From Cylicocyclus nassatus (taxonomy: Eukaryota; Nematoda; Chromadorea; Rhabditida; Strongylidae), in NCBI GenBank assembly GCA_958299035.1, contig CATQJL010000316.1, positions 32,119,441 to 32,183,440 of the forward strand: a DNA stretch of 64,000 nt, read 5' to 3'. The notes under the pieces are model-generated. The model did not search any database. It was given only the letters and a program-made list of their open reading frames with translations, and had not been told where the DNA came from. A program made the translations under genes and the position numbers. Shown piece by piece: positions 43,741-56,637 of the stretch; positions within the stretch are counted from its first letter, which is position 1, and each line of letters opens with the position of its first letter.

Positions 43741-45728
43741 TGTAGAAGTGGGCACAAGGAAAGGCTTTACAGGGATAGGGATAGAAACTTTATTACAGTG
43801 TTTTGACAGGGAGCCGGGTAAGCAAGCTAGTCTCTTCATAATGTTGTGCTTCAACCATTACGTTTCGGACCGGTGCTGCACATGGTGCAGCATGCTGCTT
43901 TGAGGGATCTTTCTGGCGTTTGCAGGAGGTTTCCTTTTAGTCTAAAGTTGTTGAGTTGAAGATCTATCCTCCTACTTTTCGAATGACTCTGTAGAGTTGT
44001 GTCGCCGATATTTGTTTAGGAGATTGAGCACAAATCGAACAAAAGTTGCAACGAAGAGCGGCGACGCGAACGACGCGTGCGACGTCGCAACTTTCCTTTG
44101 CTTCGATATCAAAGAGAAAAACCGTAGTTTCAATACTGATGTGTGCCGTGTACAACACAGATACTTTTGAATACTATTAGAGTCTGAGTTCTCCTATCTT
44201 TCAAAAAAGCACAAAAGTCCCTCTCAAGCGACAAATTTCAAACACTTCGAATTCACTCAGAACTTTGGATATGGAGCTTATCTGATATGCTGATTACAAA
44301 TGTGGCCCACAGGCTGCGAAATAAGGTCCCTTTGTAGGCTAACGGCTGAAAGTACACTCTTTTTGCCGCACGCGATTTCGCGGTCCTAAACGTGTTGACC
44401 TTCTTGAGTTTACTCTATATTTAGCCATTAGGCATTGAAATCCACCTTGTCTTCATGAAAGAGGTTCATTCGTGTGAGATGGGTATCATTTTTGGATTCA
44501 GCATGTCAAAGTAGTCAGCGTCAAATTATTATAATAACGGGCTAAGGGTTGTTTACGTTTGTGTGTGTGTGTCTGAATCTCTGTCTGTCACGAAAATCAT
44601 GGAGCAAGTTACAGCGAATTTCTTGAGCTCAAAATTTGCACAGCGCATGCTACTTACATGAGAATCCACTGTACAAAAGCACGAGCGGATCCGTTGTGTG
44701 GATCCTTCAAAAAATGCGCGTCAGTCGGATCCACTTGGCTTTTGGCCATAAAATTGAGCCTGTAGCACAACTTTTTGCAAGGTCACGGATATGTTTGGCA
44801 AGTTAATGTGCAAGCGATAGACTTTAGCTCAAAAAACTGAGCTAAAGTTTATTACTTTGCGAGAACGGGGCCAAAAAGAATTGGTTGTGTAAGTGTTCGC
44901 TTTGCCAAGATTTTACCCGATCATTTGAAAAGATTTTTGCACAGAGATGTAGCCCACGGTGATATTGTATTTTATGGCGAATACCAAGCCATGAAAACTC
45001 CAAAAACCGATTTAAATCAGCATTTGTTCTTTTGAGAGAAGTTTCATTCACGCGAAATTACCGATCTCATATGGAAAAGCTTTTAGAATGAATAGTTGTT
45101 TACAAATCATTCGTGATAGTCGGCATAGCGCGGTGAGTTTCAATGTCACTATTGTGCGGAAATGAGTAAAGCGTAAAGAAAGTAAGGGCCACTGCGAGCC
45201 TCTGCGAAGCAGAGGTGACACACTGGTGTCAAATAACCCCCTAGACCAAATTTTAGGGAAATCTGAAATTATCTACGAATTTTACTCTTGTATCGTAAAC
45301 CTAACTTTAACCCTTGCACGCGATGGCGAAGTTTACCAGGAATGATCGCATTTGCTCACGTAATAATATTCATAATACCACCGAAAATGCAACATACTCA
45401 AAAAGTCATGAGTTATATAAGCTGCATTACGAGTTTCAACTTAACATTTTCACTAAATGCTATGTAATTCTAACGTGAAAATCTGCTGAATCGCAGAATT
45501 TCTAAGATAGAAGCATCCGAAATCCACATGGTACAAAACCTTCTTACTTCTATCCTTACGATTTTTCATAGAAGATTAGATGTAGATATGACCTTCACAA
45601 TAGGCATTACAATACTTGTGATAATACGAGTTTTACAAAAGCCTCCAGATCAAGGTAAAAAGTGCTATGTATGTAGTACTTACCCTGTAAGAACTCCACG
45701 TTAGAAGTAAAGAATAATATTCAGAAAT
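43741..45728. other. Unassigned, downstream of SAMHD1-like gene
   Basis: No supported gene. A short hairpin (TTTAGCTCAAAAAACTGAGCTAAA) lies at about 44,823-44,848. The rest is AT-rich intergenic DNA, probably old repeats. Confidence 0.4.
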
Positions 45729-45734
45729 TTTTAT
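45729..45734 (-). terminator. Poly(A) signal of SAMHD1-like gene
   Basis: AATAAA on the minus strand about 65 bases after the stop codon. Confidence 0.6.
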
Positions 45735-45799
45735 TACATTTGTTTACAGGTAAATATTCTAAAATCGCATTGTTAAAACAAGAACATGAATATGAAATT

Positions 45800-48700
45800 T
45801 TACATAATTCTGGCTTCGATCATTGGTTCCTCCTGAGTGTTTAGCCACCAGGCGTTAAGGTATTTTATCTCTGGAATCAAGTGTTACTCAAAATTCAACC
45901 ACATCATAACACAATAACCTTACTTCAAGTTCTGGTGCTCGTAAACCGAATCTTGCCACAACAGCGTCAAAAGCATTAACCGCTATTGATCTTTCTTCAT
46001 TAATCATAGAGCGAGACCCGTACAAACAGATGGACCAGACAGCAGCTTCTTGTGGAGCTTTTAGACGAAGCTAAAAATTCCATATAAAAATAACAAGTTA
46101 TTTCTTCACGATCACTCACCCACTCGTCGCTGACAGGCTGAGCAATTCTATCATTGACCTTGTTATCATATAACAAAATTCTAGTCATAGGATGAGTTCT
46201 ACCATCCAATCCACGGTTCATCTCTCGAACCTACCAAGAAAATCAACATCAATTTGATTAATTTGCACTATACATAGCATTTTATCTCAGGTTCTTGCAA
46301 AATTGGTAAGCTCGCTTGTGCTACAGACTCACCAGAACCATAATGTTCTTTTCATCGTAAAACGCATCAAGTTCCTCTCGGAGGCTCTGACTAATCCGAT
46401 TCTGCAGGGCAGACTGTAAGAAAAGTTTGTAATCAGGTTATATCTATAGTAGACGTCGTCAGTCTAGTCACCTCGGTGCTACGTGTGTTACTGCACACAA
46501 ATATGAAATCGCAGATGAGGCGCTGGGGTCCCGCCGTGCCGTACTTATATCAAGTGCGCGCGCGGCTAAAATTTGACGCCAAACTGCTTGTTTTTTATAT
46601 TTTGATGCTTTTTTCTCTTCTTGTCTCCACGCACGGTCTTGTTTTCGATGATTTGCCACCTTTAGACATCGTGCATGCCGTTTTAGAACGATAACCAAAA
46701 ATTTATCACCTTTTAGTTTGAGGTAAGGAAGGCAGATGGGCAATCTTGCCGGATTCGCGAGTCTGCTTTCTTCGTACGTAGAAAGAGTAGAGTATCTCTT
46801 ATGCAGTCCAAAATCGCTAAAGGCAACCCTACCATCGATTTAGAAAAAGCTTCTCAATAGAAATTGGCATAAAAAGCCACAATTTTCGATATCAGTGCGA
46901 AGGAATGAAACTAATGCTGCCTCAGAGGTATTCTCCTCCTTCCAAATACGACAATACCGAAGAAAGCAGACCTACTTCAAAATCCAGCAAGATTGCCCAT
47001 CTACCTTCTTTTCCTGAAAATAAAAGGTGATAAATTTCTGGTATTCGATCTAAAACGGCATACACGACGTCTAAAGGTGATAAGTCATCGAAAACAAGAC
47101 CGTGCGTGGAGATAAGAAGAGAAAAAAGCATCAAAATATAAAAAACAAGCAGTTTGGCGTCAAATTTGAGCCGTGCGCGCGCTTGGTGTAAGTACGGGAT
47201 GGCGGGACCCCAGCGCCTCATCATTTCAAGTTTGTGTGCAGTAGCACATACAGCACCGAGGTGATTAGACGGACGACGTCTACCATACCTACTGTGATTC
47301 TAGAAAGAAAAGTGTGGAAATAGCAAGATGCACATTTCCCAATTTTTTTCAATGAATCCTAAATTTTGAACATTTGTTCTCTTTAATTAGAACATTCAAT
47401 ATCATTTCTGAAGTCGAACTGCTCACGCAAAATCCATACATTTCTTTAATAAGTATTCTCAATACCTACTTTCAAATGGAAGCATGAATGTAATTAGGTT
47501 GAGAAATGCAAAGAACTTTTATTTTGCCTGAACATGAGGGAGAAACATATGAAAGAAATTAAAGCGCGATCACTGGTGAATCTTGTCATGATTTAGTTGT
47601 TGTGTTCGCCCTGATCAGCCGATCAAGCTGTTAAATTATATGGTGAACTACTGACTGTGTATAACTGTGTTTGATGCTAGCTCAATTCAGCGAAGGTCCC
47701 AACAAAGGTGATTTCATCTCAACGATAGTTTAACTAATAAACTGTTACCATTCTTGATCATAGTGTTAGGAAGACAAAGGTGAGTATAAACAGAGTTTTT
47801 AGCATTAATTTCGCAATGCCGATACTCTTATCCAAACTTTCAATTTATCGCTCAACCAAAGAATTGTCCACAGAAATAAGAAAACGAAATTAATCACAAC
47901 TACTTCTGTTTGAAAATCATTCCTACTTTTTCCCTACGACTCACGGATAGGGCCCAAAAAGCAAAACTTTCCGTCTAAGGAAATAATGAAGAGGAGGTTG
48001 AGATCATACTATATTTTGTCCAGTGTAAGACGTGCAAATTCTCAAAATTGATTTTCGGTCATCCTGGTACCTTTTAAGTTACTACTCAAATCACTTTGAA
48101 GCTTTTAAATGTCATTTTTCAAACTGAAAGGGTTGAAATAGGCGTTTAGTCAAATTTTTCAGAAACATTCGGCTAATTGACTAGATGGGACAAGGGCATC
48201 CGTCCAACGACTATTCGCTACCTATCAGCCAAGCGCTCTGGAGAAAAAACGATCCACTTCTATTCAAAGCTTCACGCGCCTCTTTGACATTGCTAAAAGC
48301 TACAAAATCACATTGAGTTTAGTATGCTTGAAGAAATCATTGAGGAGGAATAAATTTTGGAATGTGTTTAGCTGCTTCGAGCCCAGGTGGGATAAACTGT
48401 TTACCACCACTTGACGGATAAATGAAACATATTTGATCGCAACTACTTTTGCACCTTGTGGGTCTGGCAACTCGCTTTGCTACATTACTAACCTTACTGG
48501 TTGGTCACGTATTTGTTCCACACTTCTTTCAAGATAACTCTTAGTATCATGAAGACAGACTTACCCCCGACTCAGCACGGGATGGTCCACACTCTACTTC
48601 CGCAATCATGACTGGAATGTTTCTACGATGAATGTCTTCCAGAATTTTCCGCGCTTCACTAATTTCAGGGTTAGATGAATTTGCAATCTGAAAATGAAAT

Positions 48701-51508
48701 AGGGATATGTCAACGACCCAGCTACGAAGTAATTAATATGGAATCGATGTAGTGCTCTTACTTCTCTCAATACAGCATCTGTAGTCTTTAGATAAGCCTC
48801 TAAATTTTGTGTTACTTTTGATAAATTGTACTCTTTTCCATCATCTCCCATGTATTTGATGTGCTCGTCAGACAAAATCATTGCTTTCACCACCCTAAAA
48901 CAGAGACTGTGTGTTGCAGATATAAGTATTGGCGAAGGGGTGCAAATTGGACGATTGGAGTCCTCACAAGAAAAGATGTTAAGATGGCGACTGAAGACGA
49001 GATTTTTGTCATTAGACATGTCTTAAACGCGGATTCCAAATCTTTTCCTTTTTTGCGGAAAAACCCTCGCAAAAAAGTTATGAGCGTATGTACTTCTGAA
49101 ACAAGCTTTGAGTGGCATAAAATTAACAAATCAAAAAAGCACCTATGCGGATTTCTTCCGGTTGTGTTGCATCCTTGTGGTTAACATACTTGATACAAGA
49201 ATGATTCATTTCTCACTTATTACTTTTGCCTTCAGCTGCCATCTTAGGTTGGTATTCTACCTTTATTAGTAGGAAATGTTGTATCTAATACGACTCACAA
49301 GGTTTCAATGGCGCATACAACTCGATGTCGATAAACCAGATTGTGCATCATCTGTCGTGAATCTCCCACAGATAAAAGAATATCAGCTACCTGCAAGTAA
49401 TTGTACAAAACTCATTCAAACACTTCTTTCTCTTTTGATCCTTCTATTCCTAATAATTGGGATTGTAGTCGGTCTTCCTTCGCCTTTTTTTTTGAAAAAC
49501 AACTATATAGCACGACAAAGAACTGGCCTTTCTCGCGTAACATATCCGAAGAAATCCTCGATCCGGGTCAGGAAGAACTCGTGCATTTTCAATAAGCCGT
49601 TCAATGCTGTCCTGAAAAGCTTTTATCAGTCTTAAGTAGATGATTATCAATGAAAAATTCACCTTGTTAAATGGAATGGGTATTCCTGCATGAAAGGAAT
49701 CTCTTACAAGATAATCAAATTTGTCTACGTCAATCGAATCACTGCTATTCGAAACTATGTCATAGAGAAACGCTTTCTCTACTGGTCGACCCTGTGGCAG
49801 CCAATTGCCGTCCGAATCCTAGAATTCGACTTGTTAGAATTTTGATGAAACTCTAATTTTCTAATCCCTCATTTCGCAAACTCCTTATCGAACAACTTAC
49901 GAATTTTTTTGGATTTATAATTTCTTCTATAAAAGTAATGTTTCTGTGAAATTCTTCGCCAACGCCCAGATAAACTTCTAATGCTGCCCGCGTTTTGGGC
50001 GCGCTGACAATCCGACGTAGGAGACGAATAGAGAGATTTTCATGCTGAAAATATGAATTTGAGGGGGGGGGGGGCAATGAGTGAATGAAGAAAGACCTTA
50101 GCGGATTGCTAGTCAAAAGATCTTCGATCAGTGAAAAGGTTCGCGCTAAATCGCTTGTTTACTACTTCTGGAAAACTTTTCCTAACATCTTTCACTTTTT
50201 CAAACTCAATGGTACCATTGCTGCCAAGCATAGTTTTTAATAAGCATACTAGATTCATGCTTATTTGTAATGATGTGCATTACTTTATACCTTTACAGCG
50301 CTACGTAATAATTAACAAAATACTTTTGTTACAGTAGTCCCTTAAAGCATTTCAGACATTGTGGACGCTTCCAGAAAAGGTCACAAATTGATGTTCGCCT
50401 CGTCTGCATTCGACTTACTTAGTATTTCGTGTATCTCTCCATATTCACTTTGTTAACCTTCTTAAACTTTTGATTTTTAGATGTGTCTACACATTAGGAT
50501 TGAGGTCAGAAGAAGGACTAATCAGACAACAGTTAAGGTTGTTCCTTTATTTTTTTCTCAACCATACGATCTTCCCTCACTACTGATGATTTCCGCGAAA
50601 AATCGTACTCTTTCTTTTTCCGTCTAGTGGCAGGAATGAAACGGATTTGGATATCCTTTAGTTCCGTTACTTTCTCAATTTGTTTTATTTTTTCCAATTT
50701 TGTGAGACTTAATTGCTGTCAGGTTGAGTAGAGAACTTCTCATCGCACAAAAAGGTATTACGCAGAAGATTTGAAAATTGGCAAATCCTCTTGTTTTGTG
50801 AGCTATAGCTGTCGAATTTCCAGCATACTATTTTTTTCAATTTCACAAAAAGTGAACTATGTCCTAATGTGCGCAGATGCATTATGGTTGTATTATAAAT
50901 AGTACAAAGAAATCGGTCTTTGGTAACTATACATACCGAAAACTCTGATTGAGTTGCAGTTCCAGACGCATGGCGAAAAGCTCCATCAAAAACATGCGAA
51001 AACGGACCGTGCCCTAAATTCCTCGAAGAATTACAGAAAGTTATCAAAATCGGCTTTTTACCTAGGTCATGGCAGAGTGCTGCCATACAAACGCACAGAT
51101 GGTCCTGACTATTGATTTTCAGGAAAGTATCCCGTTTGAGGGACTCCACAAATTTATATGCTAACCAATAAGTTCTAAAAATTCGTAGGTGACCTCAGAA
51201 AAAAAGGAAAATTACAGAAACTTACCCTAAACTATGCACAAAACGGCTATGTGTGCTACATGGATACACAAAGTAAGAGACACCTTGTTGTTTTAGTTCA
51301 CGCAATCGTTGAAATTCTCTTGTATCTACCACTTGGTCGAGTGGATGGAACAAGGAAATGGGACCGTGAACCATGTCTTGAATTTCACGCTTCTAAACCA
51401 TGCTACTAATTGTAAGAATCGTTGATGATATTTGAGAAGAATTCCATTTTTACTAACCTTGAACAAAGGAGGCCATTCGGGAACGATTTTCTTCTCAATC
51501 ATTTGCAT
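45800..51508 (-). CDS. SAMHD1-like HD-domain dNTP triphosphohydrolase (14 exons)
   Basis: Exons (minus strand): 51508-51458, 51392-51226, 51174-51062, 51013-50937, 50044-49901, 49818-49663, 49611-49528, 49390-49299, 48894-48762, 48687-48565, 46413-46333, 46230-46120, 46070-45924, 45868-45800. They join in phase to about 515 residues. The family hydrolyses dNTPs to deoxynucleosides and triphosphate and controls dNTP pools. Visible landmarks are [15 protein letters not shown] and FVHSLG (first metal His), [17 protein letters not shown] (the HD pair), and [11 protein letters not shown] (final metal Asp region), so the active site looks complete. After that come the regulatory helices and the C-terminal lobe typical of SAMHD1. 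The SAM domain found in vertebrate SAMHD1 is absent from this model. The ATG at 51,508 follows a TTGTTTTAG acceptor, so a spliced leader or an untranslated 5' exon is likely. Intron 7 has a non-GT donor. Intron 10 (2.15 kb) holds a palindromic element. Confidence 0.9.
46450..47282. mobile_element. 833-bp palindromic element in SAMHD1-like intron 10
   Basis: The arms 46,450-46,790 and about 46,930-47,282 are inverted repeats starting TAGACGTCGTC, then CACCTCGGTGCT. Each arm contains the same ~70-codon frame (GPA(V/I)PYL...LVFDDL). It lies wholly inside the intron. The superfamily is not clear and no target duplication was verified. Confidence 0.8.
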
Positions 51509-51511
51509 TGC

Positions 51512-52218
51512 CTAAAACAAGTTCTTGTCTTCAAAATTCTTACCACTGTATTGCACTAAATAATGTGTAGCCATGTATTTGTAGGAAGCGAGAGATGGTG
51601 AAAAAAAGTGAATCAAATGCGCCTAAGTAAACGCTTGTGATTATAGCTAGAGGATCAGCTTCAGGAACGCACATAGAGCCTTCTTTGCGGGAAATTTATA
51701 CTGGCAGCTGCGCGAAATTCAGCAAGATAACGACATGGTGTCATACAAAAATGATAAGGTGTTCATGACATCAAGCGATTCGCTCAAACAGACGAATACG
51801 CAAATTCTTAAGAGGCGTGGCGTTTCGGTAGAACATCATGTTGAAACCATGTCCTGCAAGGGAAGCCTTATTAGTCGAAGTGGCTTTTCCACGTGACATC
51901 TAGACCAATACAATGCTGATTCAAAATCTAATTTCCTTTTCTGGAAACAATTCTCCAGAAGAAGTTTTGTCCAGATTCGAGCAAAAGGTGTGGCACACAA
52001 GCGCCGAATACCCCCTCCCCTTCCCCCTCCCCCCACCAGCATTATCGTCTGCCTTCCGGAGGCATGACATAAAGGCTCTACCATGCACAATTAGGCACAT
52101 ATTCGTGGTTATCATGTCAAAAAACCCCCATGGGTCAGGTTTTAGCATATCCTGAGCATTTATTCTCCACTGATTAACTATATTTCAAAAGTGAATTAGC
52201 TAACTCTTTTTGTACTCA
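51512..52218. other. Region upstream of SAMHD1-like gene
   Basis: Probable promoter/intergenic region. A pyrimidine-rich run lies at 52,010-52,035. No clear exon or TATA box. Confidence 0.35.
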
Positions 52219-52792
52219 ATGCGAAGCACTACTCCCTATTTACCTATCATGAATCCTGCCTCAAATAGCCTTCAAACTATGGAATTAGAAGCAGAACCAT
52301 CTCGTTCGTTCCATTTTTCGCTTTCAAGAGCTGCGCTTTCACCAGCTTTTACTCGGAGCGAAGAAGATGGATCAAGCCCAAGTTATTCTTATGGAAACTA
52401 CAGAACTATCAAACTATATATTATGTTCGCTAAAATTCTTTTTGGAGGTAAGTTAATGGGGTGCGGCACAAACCCTAAAAAACTGTGGCAGCCATAGCTT
52501 TTGGGGTTGTGCCACAGTCTATTAGGTTACCTTCAAAGCATTCAAGTCTCTGTCCGTTTTGTATACTTGCTACTGCTAAACCTTCTTCTTCACATAGCAA
52601 AATTTCTTTCAAAATTATTTCCCTAAGTAAAGATATAGTCGTTTTTCCTTAGCTATGCAAATAGAAAACACTGCGAAAATATTGGATTACGTAATATGCT
52701 ATGTTGCGCTAATACGTGAATCACGAGGGAAGGCGGCAAGAACAAGTATATTCGATATCCTAATCCTCGTAACTTTTACAAAAGTGATTTGA
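52219..52792 (+). CDS. Possible small two-exon gene
   Basis: Exon 1 (52,219-52,447) opens with ATG, encodes a Ser/Glu-rich hydrophilic stretch and a hydrophobic segment near its end (IKLYIMFAKILFG), and stops at a strong donor GGAG|GTAAGT. A TTTTTCCTTAG acceptor at 52,652 joins in phase to exon 2 (52,653-52,792), which stays open for 45 codons to a TGA. The ~122-residue product would have hydrophobic segments near residues 64-76 and 84-95 and a third near the C-terminus. No family recognised. Matching splice phase is the main support; a chance model is possible. Confidence 0.35.
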
Positions 52793-53573
52793 GCCTGATT
52801 GTCTTCTCTAGTTTGAGATATTGAGAGCGAGAAATGGGACAAACGAGATTTTGCCTTGCTCTCAGTTTGAGTTCGGAAGTTAGTTGAGTGGGATTCCTAA
52901 GCAAAGAAGTAATAGTACTTCAAATTAAGTGCAGAAAGAAGTAGTTTGTTCACTTTGAAACAAAGTTAACATGTTCGAAAATGACAACCTCACTTGATTG
53001 TCCCAATATCTGGAAACCTCAAAATTCGCTGAAACTTGGACCTCAGGGTTATTCGACATGGTAATTACGAAAAAGATGATCTTAAGTTGTGGAATTCTTT
53101 TAATATGCTTAATGTACGTGTACGAGTAGGCCAAAACACTAGCGCTAGTATCTTGCACAATGGTCCTATCAGACATCATCATGTCGCTAATCACTACCAC
53201 CTCGATAACGACCCCCCCTCCCTCCCCTCTCCCTGACCCTTTTACGACCCCCCACGTGTGGCGTGTCACACCCCACGCTTGACCCTGGAGATGTCCAAAT
53301 TTGAATGCCCAAATTTGTCAGACTCGCTGATAAACTGGCGGAAAGTCCACAATAACATTTATGCGGGTTTCTATTGGCTGTGCTCCTTTCCTATAATCTA
53401 TATACTTGATACAAGACTAATTTCCACTTTCCGGGTTTTTGTTTTTCCGCTGATTTTATTTCACTCAAAACCTTACAAATGTGGACTTTCAAACGCTAAT
53501 AACTCTTTAAGAAAATTGTTTTGCAAATAAAAAAGCAGATTTGATATCAGCGTCTAAAAGGTTTAGTAATATA
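52793..53573. other. Unassigned intergenic DNA
   Basis: Nothing recognisable apart from C-rich tracts near 53,210-53,270. Confidence 0.35.
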
Positions 53574-54556
53574 TTAGGTCGTTCCGAAAGTAATGTCGCT
53601 TTTTCCAAACGTATGCATCTCGTGGAACAAAGATGTGTAAGAGATTCTGGTAGCATTTGATGCAGCAATTCATTCTCTTTTCAATGGTTATAGAAAAGAG
53701 TCAAAATCTGCGACCTATGCTTTTTGAGGTGGCCAAGTTTCACAAGTTTTCTAAATTTGTAATAAACCTCAGAAGGAGCCCAAGTAATGGATAAATGGAG
53801 CAAACCCTACAGGAAACAGCGTAACTTTTTTCTACTTTCCAGAGCTCGTCATAAGTTTTGTACAGATTTTTTGATGGAACCAGCGAATTTAGCAGGCTCG
53901 TCTCAGACACAAGTGCATCAAATGCCAACAAGTCTCCTGATTCTGAAACTTACAAAGATGGGTTATGGTTTGGCAGCAATTTTACAAACCAAACGAGCAT
54001 TCACCGCTTCGATTTGGCAACTTTCGAAAATTTCGGGTACACCTTGGAGTGCCTTGGAAAAGTTGAATTATGATGATTTTATTCCGGAAAACTTGATGAA
54101 TCGGAAACAAAAAACGACCGCTAGAAAGAGGAGAAAAAGCTGCATCGAATGACATCCGAGTCGCCTGCCGATTTTTGTTCTGGGAGGTTTGACTTGACTA
54201 AATATGGAATTTGATGGCATTGAGAAATTGATTGTAGAAACTCTGAGAAGCAAGCTAAGGAAAAGAAAAAAAATTATTCTGTGTTCTATAGTGTTTGCTC
54301 TATCTACCTGCCACTTGTACTTTTTCGGAGATTAGGTACAAAAATTTAGAAAGATAGCCGAACTTAACCATGGCAAAAAGCATGAGTCGCAGATTTTGGT
54401 AATTTTTCAAGAGCTCATTAAACATTATGCAGATTAGAACCATTAGAAAGAGGATGAAATGCTGCATCGAATGCTCCTAAGATCTCATGAGAATGTTGAT
54501 TCCACGGATAGTGGCGTTCATTCGAAGAAAGCGACATTACTTTCGGAACGACCTAA
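53574..54556. mobile_element. 983-bp mariner-type element
   Basis: TIRs TTAGGTCGTTCCGAAAGTAA are mirrored at 54,537-54,556, with TA at 53,572-53,573 and 54,557-54,558. An open frame of about 120 codons (53,787-54,152) has no DDE/D motif that I can recognise. Ends resemble those of 14,314-14,704 and 26,952-27,450, suggesting related families. Confidence 0.88.
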
Positions 54557-55363
54557 TAGATGCTATATGGAGAAGACAATTCGACTAGTAAAGCATCCCT
54601 CATTAGCAAAAAAGTCTTCTAAGTCAGGTCCAGTGTTTCCGTTCCTTTTTTCAACAATTTTTCTTTGGTTGACCTTTGATCTTCGCATTCTCATCATATA
54701 TGATTCATTGAAGCAGAAACTGCATCAGCTTCTCTAATCTCCGTCATTCACGACAAATTTATCGCGTTTTTGCTGATGTGAAAAGTCGAACGCGAATAGG
54801 AAGCGTTCGTTTAGATACTGTTATCGCAAAATGCAGTTCCGTTCGCTAAAGCGTCATAAAACGATAATGCGAGATAGATGGCACCTGCAATATGTCAAAA
54901 ACTATCAAAAAAGTGCTGCAGTTGACCTGATCGGACTGCTCATATTTCTGAATCAAATGCTGTTTTTTGGAAGGACCTTGATTTTGCAAGACGTTATAGT
55001 GCACACTAACTCCATAATCTATTTAAGACTACGAGCAAAAAAGGCTTTGTAACATTTTGCAGTTTGCATTGTAAGTCTTGATTTGATACATTAACACATT
55101 GACCATGCAGATTTCTAGTTGTCTGTCTTCTGAGACCAAGGCCTCTCACATTTTTTGGAATATAATTACGCATACCGCCATCCACAGTACACCTACAATA
55201 AATCTGAAAGGATGATAAAAAAGGTAGAGGTCATCCTTAAATTCAGTGCAAAAGAAAACTTGTGGAGTGAGTTCTCTCCAAGGCAGTGGTCATTTTAACA
55301 AAATTCAAGCCTTGACACAGATGGTGTGTCAAGCGGTCCCACGCGGTAGTTATTGCTTGACAC
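54557..55363. other. Unassigned intergenic DNA
   Basis: An open frame at 54,831-55,052 has no recognisable motif or splice context. TGTGTCAAGCGGTC near 55,325 recurs near 56,642, just beyond the next element. Confidence 0.35.
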
Positions 55364-56637
55364 TATACTTGGGTAATTCGAGAATTTTTCATCGAATGAA
55401 TGAATATCGAATAAATTCGAAAAGGAAAAATTTCGAATAAACGAATATCGAATAAATTCGGAAAATCAAAAATATCGAATGAATGAATTTCGAATAAATT
55501 TGGAAAATTAAAAATATCGAATGAATGAATTTCGAATAAATTCGGAAAATCAAAAATATCGAATGAATGAATATCGAATATATTCGAAAATTGGAAGTCG
55601 AATTTTGAATGAATATTCGAATGATTCATCGAATAACTAAAGCAATCACATCTCAAACTTGCCGACATATCCGGCTAGAGCCGATCCAATCATAATCAGC
55701 CGCCTAGTATCTTTTATACCAACTCCTAGCTCAAAATTTTCCAAAAACTGCTGGAATCGATAAAATAGATTTCGGTTTTGATTAGCATCCTCATTTACCC
55801 CTGTACCAACTCCCAAGCTCGTAGCTCGAGATTTTCCAAAAATCGATAAAATTTATAAAGTAAATTTTTATCCATAATCAGCACCCTCACTTACCCCCTT
55901 GTACCAACTCTCAGCCCCGCAGCTCAAACTTCCCCAAAAATCGATAAAGTTTGTCGGTCGGCTTCTAGTCTATACATCAGCAAAAAGTCATATTTTACCC
56001 ATTATGGACGATCTAAAAAGCAGTCGGTATAGGTTTTTATGTTGTGCCCAAAAGATTCTTCTTCAGTCTGAAAGAGACTGATGTACACCAGAATTAACTT
56101 TATTTCTTATCAGCATCAACAGTGTAAAAGCAAAGGGCTTGCTCTATTTTCTACATCAATTAAAATCCACATATGATTTTTTTTACTGTCGCAAGCAGTG
56201 GAAGAATGCGACTCTCCATACATTTCAAAGGTATAACGGTTGTAAAAGATGCATTACCCAGTTTTGCGAAAAAAAAAACGCGTACGAATTGAGCTTGATA
56301 GTCAGCAGTTGGCTTTGCAACAAAGTCGAATAATCTGAATACGGAGTCATTCTAATACGAATTCGAATAAACATTCGAATAAAACATTCGAATAAAATCT
56401 ATTCGAAACCCCGTTTTTTGATTATTCGAGTTTTCGAATAATATTCGAAACCCCGTTTTTTGATTATTAGAGTTTTCGAATTTTATTCGAAACCCTGTTT
56501 TTTGATTATTCGAGTTTCGAATATTATTCGAAAATGGAAGAACTCCGAATATCGAATTTCGATTACGAATATATTCGAATGTTTTATTCGAATGATCGAA
56601 TTTCTATTCGATTCGGACCCAAGTATACTTGACACAC
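55364..56637 (+). mobile_element. ACTTGGGT-ended element, left copy of inverted pair
   Basis: Starts ATACTTGGGTAATTCGAG and ends GGACCCAAGTATA, so each copy has its own short inverted ends. It holds TTCGAA-rich satellite at both sides and ACTCCCAGCCCCG-type units in the middle. It is nearly identical to the reverse complement of 57,485-58,752; several frames translate identically in both. Confidence 0.85.

Noticed and set aside
53787..54152. 121-codon frame inside a mariner-type element, considered as transposase
   Set aside because: No helix-turn-helix or DDE/D motif could be recognised; treated as non-autonomous cargo.
55364..56637. Regular short repeats considered as a CRISPR-like array
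   Set aside because: Units are contiguous and diverged with no uniform spacers; the context is a eukaryotic satellite.
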